Assembly (NCBI GenBank): GCA_963821815.1
Contig: CAWGFG010000006.1
Coordinates: forward strand, 1,488,001-1,552,000
Source of the DNA: JASGTU01 sp963821815
GTDB taxonomy: Bacteria > Chloroflexota > Anaerolineae > Caldilineales > Caldilineaceae
Direction: 5' to 3'
DNA length: 64,000 nt
The position numbers and the translations under genes are program-made. A model generated the notes under the pieces. That model was not told where the DNA came from, searched no databases, and saw only the letters and a program-made list of their open reading frames with translations. Positions 34,832-43,020 of this stretch are shown piece by piece. Numbering within the stretch: position 1 is the stretch's first letter; each line of letters begins with the position of its first letter.

Positions 34832-35890
34832 ATGTCATACGAGGATGGTTGGGCGGCGCTCAATCTAGAGATGCCGCCCCGCATCCCGCGCACAGAGTAT
34901 TCTGCGGAGATGCACTGGGATCTGATCAACGCCGTCACCGGGTTATCTGTCGGCGTAGAAAGCTCGGAGCAAGAACAGAAGTCAGCCGGTATCGAGTTCA
35001 TGCGTGCATGGAATTATGACTTTTTCTGGCAGACGCTCGTCGAGCACAAGGTATTCGGCGACTATTACACGGACATGGGTCATGCCGACTACATGGCTGG
35101 CGCTGTCGACCGTCGTGAAATTGCAGAATCCCCGTTCAAGTCCACCGAGCAGGTGCTTTCGTTCGATGCATGGGAGGCGTTGGGCGCTGCCGATCACCAG
35201 CGTGCCGTCCGTGACTTCGAAGCGGACTATCGCACGAGTCTGGAGCGTCGCCCATTTGGCGTGAACATGACTGGCATTTATATCACGTTAATTTCGGGCT
35301 TCATTGACCTGTTTGGATGGGAGCTACTGCTGACTGCTGCAGGTGAGGATGCGGTCCGTTTCGGACAGTTAGCGAATCGATATGCGTCATGGATGCAGCA
35401 GTACTTCGATGCGCTGGCGGATTCTGATGTGCCGGTCGTCATGGTCCACGACGACATTGTCTGGTCATCCGGGCCAATATTCCGCCCCAGCTGGTATCGC
35501 GAGTATATCTTTCCCAACTACAAGCGGTACGTTGCCCCGCTGCTGGAAAGCGGCAAGATCGTTATGTTCTGTTCTGACGGCGATTTTACGCTGTTCATTG
35601 ATGATATTGCGCAATCCGGGTTCAGCGGCTTTGTCTTCGAGCCCATGACCGACTTGCGTACCGTGGTGGAGCGCTATGGGCAGACGCATAGCATCATTGG
35701 CAATGTGGATACTCGAGAGCTGCTGTTGGGCAGCCGAGACGAGATTCGAGCGGAAGTGGAGCGGTGTATCGAGTTGGGACGCAACTGCCCTGGCTACTTC
35801 ATGGCGGTAGGCAATCACATTCCACCCAATACACCGGTGGATAACGCACTCTACTACAATGAAGTCTACGAAAAACTGGCCAGGCGATAG
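34832..35890 (+). CDS. UROD-like protein (not haem biosynthesis)
   Basis: 352 residues, uroporphyrinogen decarboxylase/MtaA-type TIM barrel. C-terminal features DDIVWSSGPIFRPSWYREYIF and GNVDTRELL are typical of the wider superfamily. The N-terminal RxPvWfMRQAGRY motif of true HemE is absent (PPRIPRTEYSAE instead), and the gene lies in a sugar-catabolic run. It is therefore a paralogue of unknown reaction. Such proteins often sit beside sugar or methyl-transfer genes in Chloroflexota and Planctomycetota. It begins 28 bp after the FAH gene. Confidence 0.78.
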   Translation: MSYEDGWAALNLEMPPRIPRTEYSAEMHWDLINAVTGLSVGVESSEQEQKSAGIEFMRAWNYDFFWQTLVEHKVFGDYYTDMGHADYMAGAVDRREIAESPFKSTEQVLSFDAWEALGAADHQRAVRDFEADYRTSLERRPFGVNMTGIYITLISGFIDLFGWELLLTAAGEDAVRFGQLANRYASWMQQYFDALADSDVPVVMVHDDIVWSSGPIFRPSWYREYIFPNYKRYVAPLLESGKIVMFCSDGDFTLFIDDIAQSGFSGFVFEPMTDLRTVVERYGQTHSIIGNVDTRELLLGSRDEIRAEVERCIELGRNCPGYFMAVGNHIPPNTPVDNALYYNEVYEKLARR

Positions 35891-35985
35891 TCTGAATTGC
35901 ACGCTTTCTCCGGTTACAGGTAGTGAATCTGATGAGGAACTCTATTCGTCCAGCGCTGCAATCTTGCACTAGAACACGAAGCTAG

Positions 35986-37278
35986 ATGACCGAAGTCCAA
36001 ACGACCGTCTCCCCAGTGGCAAACGAACCCATACCGAATGTTCGCTGGAACTTTACGGTGAATGTGTGGGATATCACGTTCATTACGCTGGCGCTCAGTC
36101 TCGTGTCCAGAGACACGGTGATGCCGGTATTGGTCAGCACACTATCCGATTCGAAGCTTGCCATCGGCCTCATACCGGCTATATTTACACTCAGCTATTA
36201 TTTACCCCAACTCTTGAGCGCCAACTTCTCGGAGCGCATGGTCTACAAGAAGCCGTTTGTAGGAACCATTGGGCTGTTCGGCGAACGATTTCCCTACTTA
36301 ATCATCGCCATCTCTCTATATTTCTACGCAGTCAGGGCGCCCTCCCTCGCTCTAGTACTATTCTACATATTTTGGGGCGTGGCTGCGGCATCTGCCGGAT
36401 TCACTACGCCAGCCTGGTTTGACATGATTGCTAAGGTCATTTCTGTGCGCCGGCGCGGCATCTGGGCTGGGCTGGGACATGGCATCGGCGCGATCCTCAG
36501 TGTTGTAGTGTTGACGTCTGTGGCGCTGCCGGTGCTGGCCAAAGTGAATTATCCGATGAACTATGTCATACTCTTTTTGCTTGCTTTCGTTACCTGTCTC
36601 ATTTCGTACGTCGGCTTCATCCTCAATCGGGAACCGCCTAGTCCTATCGTGAAGGAGAGCGTTTCATCGGGCGCTTATTTTCGACAGTTGCCCAGCGTGC
36701 TGCGCCGCGATGCCAACTACACGCGTTTCCTCATCAGCCGCAGCGTGATTCAACTGGCGACGATGGCAGGTGCATTCTACATCATCTTTGGGACTGAACA
36801 CTTCCATATAGAAGCCACAGGCATCGTGACGTATACTGTCATTACCGTCTCCAGTGTGGCTGTGATGAACCTGCTCTGGGGTGTCATCAGTGACCGTGTG
36901 GGCCATAAAGTAGTGTTGACGCTGGCGGCATTTTGCATAACACTGGCAGCGCTTGTCGCCTTGAGTGCGCCGAACCCCATTGTGCTGGGCGTGACGTTTG
37001 CGCTTATCGGCGCTTATAACGCGGCCGACGCAGTTTCAGGGTTGAATATAATCCTAGAGTTCTGTGCGCCGGAAGATCGCCCCACCTACATCGGTCTGAC
37101 TAACACACTCCTTGCACCTGTAATCACGTTTGCGCCTCTTATCGGCGGCTTGTTGGCGGATGCAGTCGGTTTCCAACCGGTCTTCATACTTACCGTAGCG
37201 GTGTCGGCAGTCGGTGGTCTTATGCTACTTCTATGGGTCAAAGAACCACGGCGGCTGGAGAGTATCGAACAATCGTGA
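35986..37278 (+). CDS. MFS transporter
   Basis: 430 residues with about 12 TM segments. TM1 region VWDITFITLALSLVSRDTVMP, the loop 2-3 segment SERMVYKKPFVG and the central charged loop (NREPPSPIVKES) fit the major facilitator fold. It is not closely similar to the minus-strand MFS at 30216. Its substrate is unknown, but it is 95 bp after the UROD-like gene and shares orientation with the enolase-FAH genes. A sugar or sugar-acid importer is a reasonable guess. No clear ribosome binding site precedes the ATG. Confidence 0.82.
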   Translation: MTEVQTTVSPVANEPIPNVRWNFTVNVWDITFITLALSLVSRDTVMPVLVSTLSDSKLAIGLIPAIFTLSYYLPQLLSANFSERMVYKKPFVGTIGLFGERFPYLIIAISLYFYAVRAPSLALVLFYIFWGVAAASAGFTTPAWFDMIAKVISVRRRGIWAGLGHGIGAILSVVVLTSVALPVLAKVNYPMNYVILFLLAFVTCLISYVGFILNREPPSPIVKESVSSGAYFRQLPSVLRRDANYTRFLISRSVIQLATMAGAFYIIFGTEHFHIEATGIVTYTVITVSSVAVMNLLWGVISDRVGHKVVLTLAAFCITLAALVALSAPNPIVLGVTFALIGAYNAADAVSGLNIILEFCAPEDRPTYIGLTNTLLAPVITFAPLIGGLLADAVGFQPVFILTVAVSAVGGLMLLLWVKEPRRLESIEQS

Positions 37279-37560
37279 CCTGAATGGAGGCATACTATAT
37301 TGGAAGTCCACAGCCGAACGTCGATCTCGTGTCGTGGGCAGAAACGAGCACGGACCTGGCTCGGCCCAATTTCTAACAGTTTTTCGTCTACCGGTTCTAT
37401 GATTCAGAACGGTAGTGAGTACAAAGACAGTGACATTGAATCTGAAGATGGATCCTGGTCATTGGAACGCGCATGAGCAGCAACCCATTTGCGGGTAAGG
37501 AAGATATGAGCCGCACTCATTGCACAAGTCGATAGATGCACAGGAGAAAGGAGAATAGGC
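37279..37560. other. 282-bp gap without recognised genes
   Basis: Between the MFS gene and the unrecognised protein at 37561. Short open frames here do not show coding character, and no promoter match or hairpin stood out. The only clear signal is the AAGGAGAA ribosome binding site of the next gene. Confidence 0.4.
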
Positions 37561-38964
37561 ATGGCAGAGGAGAAGCGGTTTTTGGGCATCACCGCAATGA
37601 CACCGTACATGCAGTCGGAAGGCATTAGCACGGTGATTCGCAATGTGAAGGAGCGTGCCGGCGCAACGGCAATTGCGACAAACACGTCCGTCACAGCACA
37701 GGCAGGCGAAGGGGAGGGCGCGTTTCAGCCGCCCGACGATGCCGGCGCCAGTGTACGACTATTCGATAGACCCATTTTCGGAAGGCAAGCCCTCTGGTTA
37801 CGCAGTGGACCGGGCCACAAGTCCGATCTGGCTTTCTATGCCGGCGCGCCCTATCAACCGCGACAACCGAATGAACTGACCGAGCGCTTTGGCGGAGTTG
37901 TGGGAGAGAGCATTCGTGCAGCCAAGGTGGCTGGGCTGCAGGTATACATTCAGACCAGCGCCACCGAACCGCCCGGATTGCGAGAGGAGGATATGCCGCG
38001 GCTGCCCAACGGCAAACTGCCCGCGCACCGCATGGCGAACACCGGCAGTCTCGCCAGCCCAGCCATTCGCCAGTACATACGAAACTGGTGCCAGGACATC
38101 TTCACTGCCTATCCTGACATTGATGGCATCCGACCGGATTGGCCGGAGTATCCCTGCTATACGATTGGCGAACTGTTCCAGGATTTCAGCGAGCACGCTG
38201 GCGTATGGGCCGTTGAACATGGTTTTGACTTCGCGCGTATTCGGGAGGAAGTCGGCGCGCTCTACGACAAATTGCACGGAGAACTTACCAATGATGATCT
38301 GCGCAGATTCGCCGAGCCGCAACGCGAAAAGAGCGCCATGACGATGTTGCTGAGAGACTGTGCCGGCGTGGAAGAATGGCTGCGCCTGAAAGCTGCCTTG
38401 TCAGCCGATCTGCTGCGCGAATGGCGTTTGGCCATCACAGATGCTAGCGGACCGGACAAAGAGCTAGCCGCAAACGCGTTTATGCCTCCGTACTCCGATT
38501 TCACAGGCCTAGACTTTGCCATGGTCAGTCCTTATTGCGAGTCTGTTGCGCCGAAACTATACACGATGCACTGGTCGCTCATGGTCAAATTCTGGAGCGA
38601 TGAACTGTTGACCGCCAATTCCGGGTTGGATAAAGAACTAATGGCGAAGGCTCTCGTCAGCCTCATGGACATTGTAGATGAGTCTGAGTTCGTAGATGTT
38701 AAGCTGGAACGCTACGGCTATCCCGAACCGGACGAACCGCATCCCATTGCAGACGGACCGCAGATTCGTAAGCTTGAGCAGGTCATGCATGCTGTGAAAG
38801 GCAAAACAAAAGTATATGCGTTAGTGCACGGGTATGGTCCGCTGGATGACTTCAAGCGGCGTCTACAACTTGTCGCAGACAGTCCTGTTGACGGCGTTTG
38901 GATCAATCGTTACGGCTACTTGAGCGACGATAAACTGGATGCGATACGGTCTATCTGGCACTAA
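37561..38964 (+). CDS. Unrecognised protein, TIM-barrel glycosidase-like
   Basis: 467 residues, soluble, no signal peptide. The pattern of alternating strands and helices, including GLQVYIQTSATEPPG, DIDGIRPDWPEYPCYTIG and a C-terminal DGVWINRYGYLSDDKLD, resembles (beta/alpha)8 glycoside-hydrolase-like barrels, with Asp/Glu residues at strand ends (RPDWPEYP) as candidate catalytic residues. I cannot place it in a named family. A strong AAGGAGAATAGGC ribosome binding site supports the start. It lies 57 bp before the galactonate-dehydratase-like gene, so it probably processes the same substrate. Confidence 0.65.
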   Translation: MAEEKRFLGITAMTPYMQSEGISTVIRNVKERAGATAIATNTSVTAQAGEGEGAFQPPDDAGASVRLFDRPIFGRQALWLRSGPGHKSDLAFYAGAPYQPRQPNELTERFGGVVGESIRAAKVAGLQVYIQTSATEPPGLREEDMPRLPNGKLPAHRMANTGSLASPAIRQYIRNWCQDIFTAYPDIDGIRPDWPEYPCYTIGELFQDFSEHAGVWAVEHGFDFARIREEVGALYDKLHGELTNDDLRRFAEPQREKSAMTMLLRDCAGVEEWLRLKAALSADLLREWRLAITDASGPDKELAANAFMPPYSDFTGLDFAMVSPYCESVAPKLYTMHWSLMVKFWSDELLTANSGLDKELMAKALVSLMDIVDESEFVDVKLERYGYPEPDEPHPIADGPQIRKLEQVMHAVKGKTKVYALVHGYGPLDDFKRRLQLVADSPVDGVWINRYGYLSDDKLDAIRSIWH

Positions 38965-39020
38965 TTGCAGGATATAATCGCTAACGCTCTACCACATACA
39001 TGATCAGAGGAGACCGATTC

Positions 39021-40163
39021 ATGAAAATTGCCAAGATTGAGCAATTCTTTCCGCTGCCCAGAGTGCGCTTAGTAAAGGTAACGACGGATGACGGGCTCGT
39101 TGGCTGGGGCGAGACGACGCTGGAAGGCAAGCCGAGGAGCACTATGGCTGCCGTAGATGAACTCGCCGAATACTTGGTCGGTCTGGACCCGCTAAAGATG
39201 GAGTTGCACTGGCAGCACATCTATCGCAGCGCCTTCTTCCGAGGCGGCAACGCCGTTATGTCCGCACTATCCGGTATCGATCAGGCACTGTGGGACATTA
39301 CCGGCAAATACTACGGCGTACCGGTGCATGTGTTGCTTGGCGGCGCGGTGAGAGATCGCATCGGAGTCTATGCGCACTGGAATATCCTCAGCATGTCCGA
39401 TGACGATCTGGAAGCGGCGCGCACCCGGCTAGACTGGCTCCTGAATACCGGCGGTTATAAGGCGTTCAAAGCGGGCTTGGGCGGCAAATGGCGCGGTCAC
39501 GAACCGCCTGCGGTCATCGACGGCTTCATCGAACGAGCCTATCTCATGCGCGAATGGGTGGGCAACGAGGCAGAGATCGCCTTCGACTTCCATGGCAAAC
39601 TGACGCCTGCCTTGGCTATCGAAATCTGCCACGAACTCCAGGGGATGCGCCCGCTTTTCGTTGAGGAGCCTGTGCCCCAGGAGAATATTGATGCGCTGAA
39701 GCTTGTCAACGATCAGACCACATTCCCCATTGCGACCGGAGAGCGATTTCTGACCCGCTGGGGTTTCCGAGAAACGTTCGAAAAGCATGCTTGCGCATAT
39801 ATTCAGCCTGACATTGCGCATACAGGCGGCATCACAGAGCTGAAGAAGATCGCCAACATGGCGGAAGTTTACTATATGCATGTACTCCCACACAGCGCCA
39901 TTGGCCCGGTAGCCTTCTCCGCTTCGCTACAGGTGGATGCGGTTGTGCCGAACTTCCTCATGCAGGAACAGGTCGACAATGGGCTAGGCGCAGGATTACT
40001 TGTGCAGTCGTGGCAGGTGACTGACGGCTATATCGAGTTACCGGACAAGCCTGGGCTTGGGTTCGAAATTGATGAGGATGCTGCGCAACGGAACATCGAG
40101 TACACGGAAGAACTTGGCGGCGTCTTCCGCCATCCGATTGATGGCAGCGTTGTTGACTGGTAG
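39021..40163 (+). CDS. Enolase-superfamily D-galactonate dehydratase-like protein
   Basis: 380 residues, close to the 382 of E. coli DgoD. Asp189 and His191 in AFDFHGK, Glu215 in FVEEPVPQE, Glu241 in IATGERF, Asp264 in IQPDIAHTGG and His291 in VLPHSAIGP line up with the metal ligands and acid/base histidines of D-galactonate dehydratase. The expected product is 2-keto-3-deoxygalactonate. No DgoK or DgoA homologue is in the window, so the substrate may be another sugar acid. The ATG at 39021 has a GAGGAG ribosome binding site; an in-frame ATG at 39000 adds seven residues. It ends the plus-strand sugar unit. Confidence 0.85.
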   Translation: MKIAKIEQFFPLPRVRLVKVTTDDGLVGWGETTLEGKPRSTMAAVDELAEYLVGLDPLKMELHWQHIYRSAFFRGGNAVMSALSGIDQALWDITGKYYGVPVHVLLGGAVRDRIGVYAHWNILSMSDDDLEAARTRLDWLLNTGGYKAFKAGLGGKWRGHEPPAVIDGFIERAYLMREWVGNEAEIAFDFHGKLTPALAIEICHELQGMRPLFVEEPVPQENIDALKLVNDQTTFPIATGERFLTRWGFRETFEKHACAYIQPDIAHTGGITELKKIANMAEVYYMHVLPHSAIGPVAFSASLQVDAVVPNFLMQEQVDNGLGAGLLVQSWQVTDGYIELPDKPGLGFEIDEDAAQRNIEYTEELGGVFRHPIDGSVVDW

Positions 40164-40454
40164 TCAATCGCCGAGTACTCAGGTAACGAATGGCGAGGAT
40201 ATTCAGATTCTGCACCTGTCGTATGATACACTTATTGGAACCGAACATCTTCGCTGCGAGCCACCCAGACGGATTCACAGGAAGATGTCAATCCCAACCC
40301 ATAACTGACTAGTTCCCGCGTTCTAGTCCTCTCAGTTGGAAGACTGACGAATCAGCGAAACGCTAGTGCTGGGCCAATGGCACGTAGTCGTCGTTCATAC
40401 CATGTCTACCACGCGGATCTCTAGTCTTGCACCTCACAATCAAGGTTAATTGTC
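40164..40454. other. 291-bp gap without recognised genes
   Basis: Separates the sugar-catabolic unit from the ABC exporter unit. I see no gene, clear promoter or terminator. A CAAGG stretch at its end could be the ribosome binding site of the TTG start at 40455. Confidence 0.4.
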
Positions 40455-41666
40455 TTGAATAGTCGTCTCTGCATACCCATGCTTACCAAGATCAAACCAT
40501 TTCTGGCGCCAGCGTTGCTGGCAATGACACTGTCGGGCTGTGCACTACTGCCCGCTGCGGACATGAATCGCAGCGCAAGCGGTTCTGCCACGCCGACGCC
40601 AATCCCTACAGCGATCGTACCGGTGAAGCCTACGTATACGGTGAAACGAGGCGAAATCGTAGACGAGCGGGAGTTCTCCGGCCGCGTCTCTCCGGTCGTT
40701 GAGGAAGATCTCTTTTTCCGCAATAGTGGTCGCGTGCGCGCCGTCTTCAATAAACGGAATGATGTGGTCGAGGAAGGCGATGTGCTCGCCGAGTTGGAGA
40801 TAGACCCGCTGGAACGCGAGTTGGAGGCTGCGCAGCTGGAGCTTGAACGCGCTCAGGTACGGCTTGACCAGGCGATTGAGGAGAACCAGTATCAGCAGCA
40901 AGTCGCTCAGACGGACATCGACATCGCACAGATTCGACTTGATGCGCTGAGGAGCGAAGCATCACCCGACCGAACCGACATCGCGGTTCAGGAGAAGCAG
41001 ATAGAGTTGGCGCAGATGTCGCTGGAACGGCTGGCTCAAGGCGCTGATCCACTCCTGTATTCGGATGTTCAGCGCGCTCAGTTCGACGTGCAAAAACTGA
41101 AGGCGGACATCGCTGATTCGCAGATCATCGCACCATTCGATGGCACATTGCTTTCCTTTGCGCTAACGCCGGGCGATTCGATTCAGGCATACGACATTGT
41201 GGCATCCATTGCCGACCTTGCAGAGTTGGAAATCAGCTCCGACTTAGTCACGACTCAGCTTAACGACTTGTCGGAAGGGATGAAAGCTAATATCTCTCTC
41301 ACGAATCGTCCTGGTGTAGAGCTAGCTGGATTCATTCGACGTCTCCCCTACCCCTATGGAAGCGGTGGAAAAGGGACCACTATCGAAGAGTTGGATAAGA
41401 CGACACGCATCACCGTCAACGAATCGCTTACAGACATGGGTCTCGAAGAGGGCGACCTGGTGCGAGTGAGTGTGGAGCTGGAACGCAAAGACGATGTGCT
41501 ATGGGTGCCGCCCCAAGCCGTCCGCTTATTCGAAGGCAGACGCTTTGTTGTGCTGAAAGACGGCGATGTTCAGCGTCGTGTTGACGTAGAGACCGGAATC
41601 GAAACACAGGATCGTGTGGAAATTGAGAGCGGCCTTGAAGAAGATCAGGTGGTAATCGGTCAGTAG
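40455..41666 (+). CDS. ABC exporter membrane-fusion lipoprotein (MacA-like)
   Basis: 403 residues. A signal sequence ends in the lipobox LSGC (TLSGCALLPAA), followed by a Ser/Thr/Pro linker. Then come a lipoyl half (VVEEGDVLAELEIDPLEREL), a Glu/Gln-rich coiled-coil hairpin (about 115-205), the second half (IIAPFDGTLLSFALTPGDS) and beta-barrel plus membrane-proximal domains ending DQVVIGQ. It would hand substrate between the FtsX-type permease and the exterior. The start is either TTG 40455 (CAAGG at good spacing) or ATG 40479; both keep the lipobox. The permease gene follows after 7 bp. Confidence 0.88.
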   Translation: MNSRLCIPMLTKIKPFLAPALLAMTLSGCALLPAADMNRSASGSATPTPIPTAIVPVKPTYTVKRGEIVDEREFSGRVSPVVEEDLFFRNSGRVRAVFNKRNDVVEEGDVLAELEIDPLERELEAAQLELERAQVRLDQAIEENQYQQQVAQTDIDIAQIRLDALRSEASPDRTDIAVQEKQIELAQMSLERLAQGADPLLYSDVQRAQFDVQKLKADIADSQIIAPFDGTLLSFALTPGDSIQAYDIVASIADLAELEISSDLVTTQLNDLSEGMKANISLTNRPGVELAGFIRRLPYPYGSGGKGTTIEELDKTTRITVNESLTDMGLEEGDLVRVSVELERKDDVLWVPPQAVRLFEGRRFVVLKDGDVQRRVDVETGIETQDRVEIESGLEEDQVVIGQ

Positions 41667-41673
41667 CCGGGTC

Positions 41674-43020
41674 ATGGGCTTTCTCCAACGTTCTCTGTCT
41701 ATATTTGCTGTCTCTGCACGCAGACTACTCTCACAGCGCGGCCTGGCGCTTGCCACAGCCCTTGGACTTGTGACCGCCGTCGCGATCGTCATGAGCGTAC
41801 CGCTCTACACCGATGCGGTCTACTATCGCATTCTCCAAAAAGAGCTGACAGCAACCGACGACAATACGGTCTTTGTACGTCCGCCCTTTGCATTCATGTT
41901 CCGCTACGTGGGCTCCCTATATGGGAACATAGAATTGGAAGATTTGAACCAAGCCGATACCTTCCTGACCGAGAATGCGGTCAACATGATTGGTCTGCCC
42001 AACGAGTGGATCACGCGATACTTCCGAACCGACAACTTCCGTCTCTTCCCAACGGAGGACCTCCGCTATGCAGATGTAAGGGATCCCATGGAGTGGGTGA
42101 ATTTTGCCACTGCCACGGACTTCTACGATCACATCACGCTGCTGGAAGGCGCACTGCCCGCCGTCGCCGATAGCAACGCCGATTCCATCGTGGAGGTGCT
42201 CATCACACAGCCCTTTGCGGAAGAGTTCGGCATTCAAGTCGGAGAGGAATTTGTTACCTATCGACGTTCGGATATCGAAGGGGCGAAACAGGTAGTGCAG
42301 ATACCGGTACGCATCAGCGGCATCTGGCTGCCGAATGATCCGGAAGACCCCTACTGGTTCTATCGCACATCTGTCTTCGAGAAGCACTTTATGGTGCCCG
42401 AAGAGACCTTCATTCAGCGCATCGCTACAGCCCAACAAGATGAGATCTCACAGGCTCTTTGGTACCTGGTCATGGACGGCTCACAGGTCACGTCCAGTGA
42501 CGTACGCTCGCTGCTGAATCGAATCTACATCATTCAGCAACAAGTCGGCACGCTTCTCAAGGATACGCGGCTTGAAGTATCGCCACTCAAAGCGCTCATT
42601 CGTTACCGTCAATCGTCCCAGGTGCTCAATATCCTTCTCTACGCCTTCAGCATTCCCATCATTGGTCTGCTGTTGGCTTTCATTGGACTTGTGGTCGGAC
42701 TGTCTGTAGGCAGACAGCGCAATGAAATCGCCGTTATGCGAAGCAGGGGCGCAACCGCGATACAGGTCGTAGGGATTGCCGCTATCGAGGCGTTCATACT
42801 GGGCGCTATTGCATTGGCAGCCGGTATGCCGGTCAGCCAGCAGCTAGCACATATTATCGGCTCCACGAAAAGCTTCCTCAACTTTACAACCGACTCAGGT
42901 TTGCGCGTCAGTATGACGCTGTCGACGTTGCGTATCGGGATTGCAGCGGTCGCCATTACGATGGTGGCGCAGGTGCTGCCCTCATTGGGCGCTGTCCAGG
43001 TACACCATCGTGACCTATAA
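41674..43020 (+). CDS. FtsX/MacB-type ABC permease, N-terminal half
   Basis: 448 residues: TM1 (about 22-45), a large extracytoplasmic domain (46-300), and TM2-TM4 (about 310-340, 365-390, 420-440) with the FtsX-typical coupling region GRQRNEIAVMRSRGATAIQV. The last residues VQVHHRDL before the TAA at 43018 look like out-of-frame translation. The natural continuation RYTIVTYKHEQ is found in the next frame at about 43000. In Chloroflexota this permease is normally one protein of about 1000 residues with ten TM segments, so this is half of a frameshifted gene, or less likely a genuine split. Confidence 0.82.
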   Translation: MGFLQRSLSIFAVSARRLLSQRGLALATALGLVTAVAIVMSVPLYTDAVYYRILQKELTATDDNTVFVRPPFAFMFRYVGSLYGNIELEDLNQADTFLTENAVNMIGLPNEWITRYFRTDNFRLFPTEDLRYADVRDPMEWVNFATATDFYDHITLLEGALPAVADSNADSIVEVLITQPFAEEFGIQVGEEFVTYRRSDIEGAKQVVQIPVRISGIWLPNDPEDPYWFYRTSVFEKHFMVPEETFIQRIATAQQDEISQALWYLVMDGSQVTSSDVRSLLNRIYIIQQQVGTLLKDTRLEVSPLKALIRYRQSSQVLNILLYAFSIPIIGLLLAFIGLVVGLSVGRQRNEIAVMRSRGATAIQVVGIAAIEAFILGAIALAAGMPVSQQLAHIIGSTKSFLNFTTDSGLRVSMTLSTLRIGIAAVAITMVAQVLPSLGAVQVHHRDL

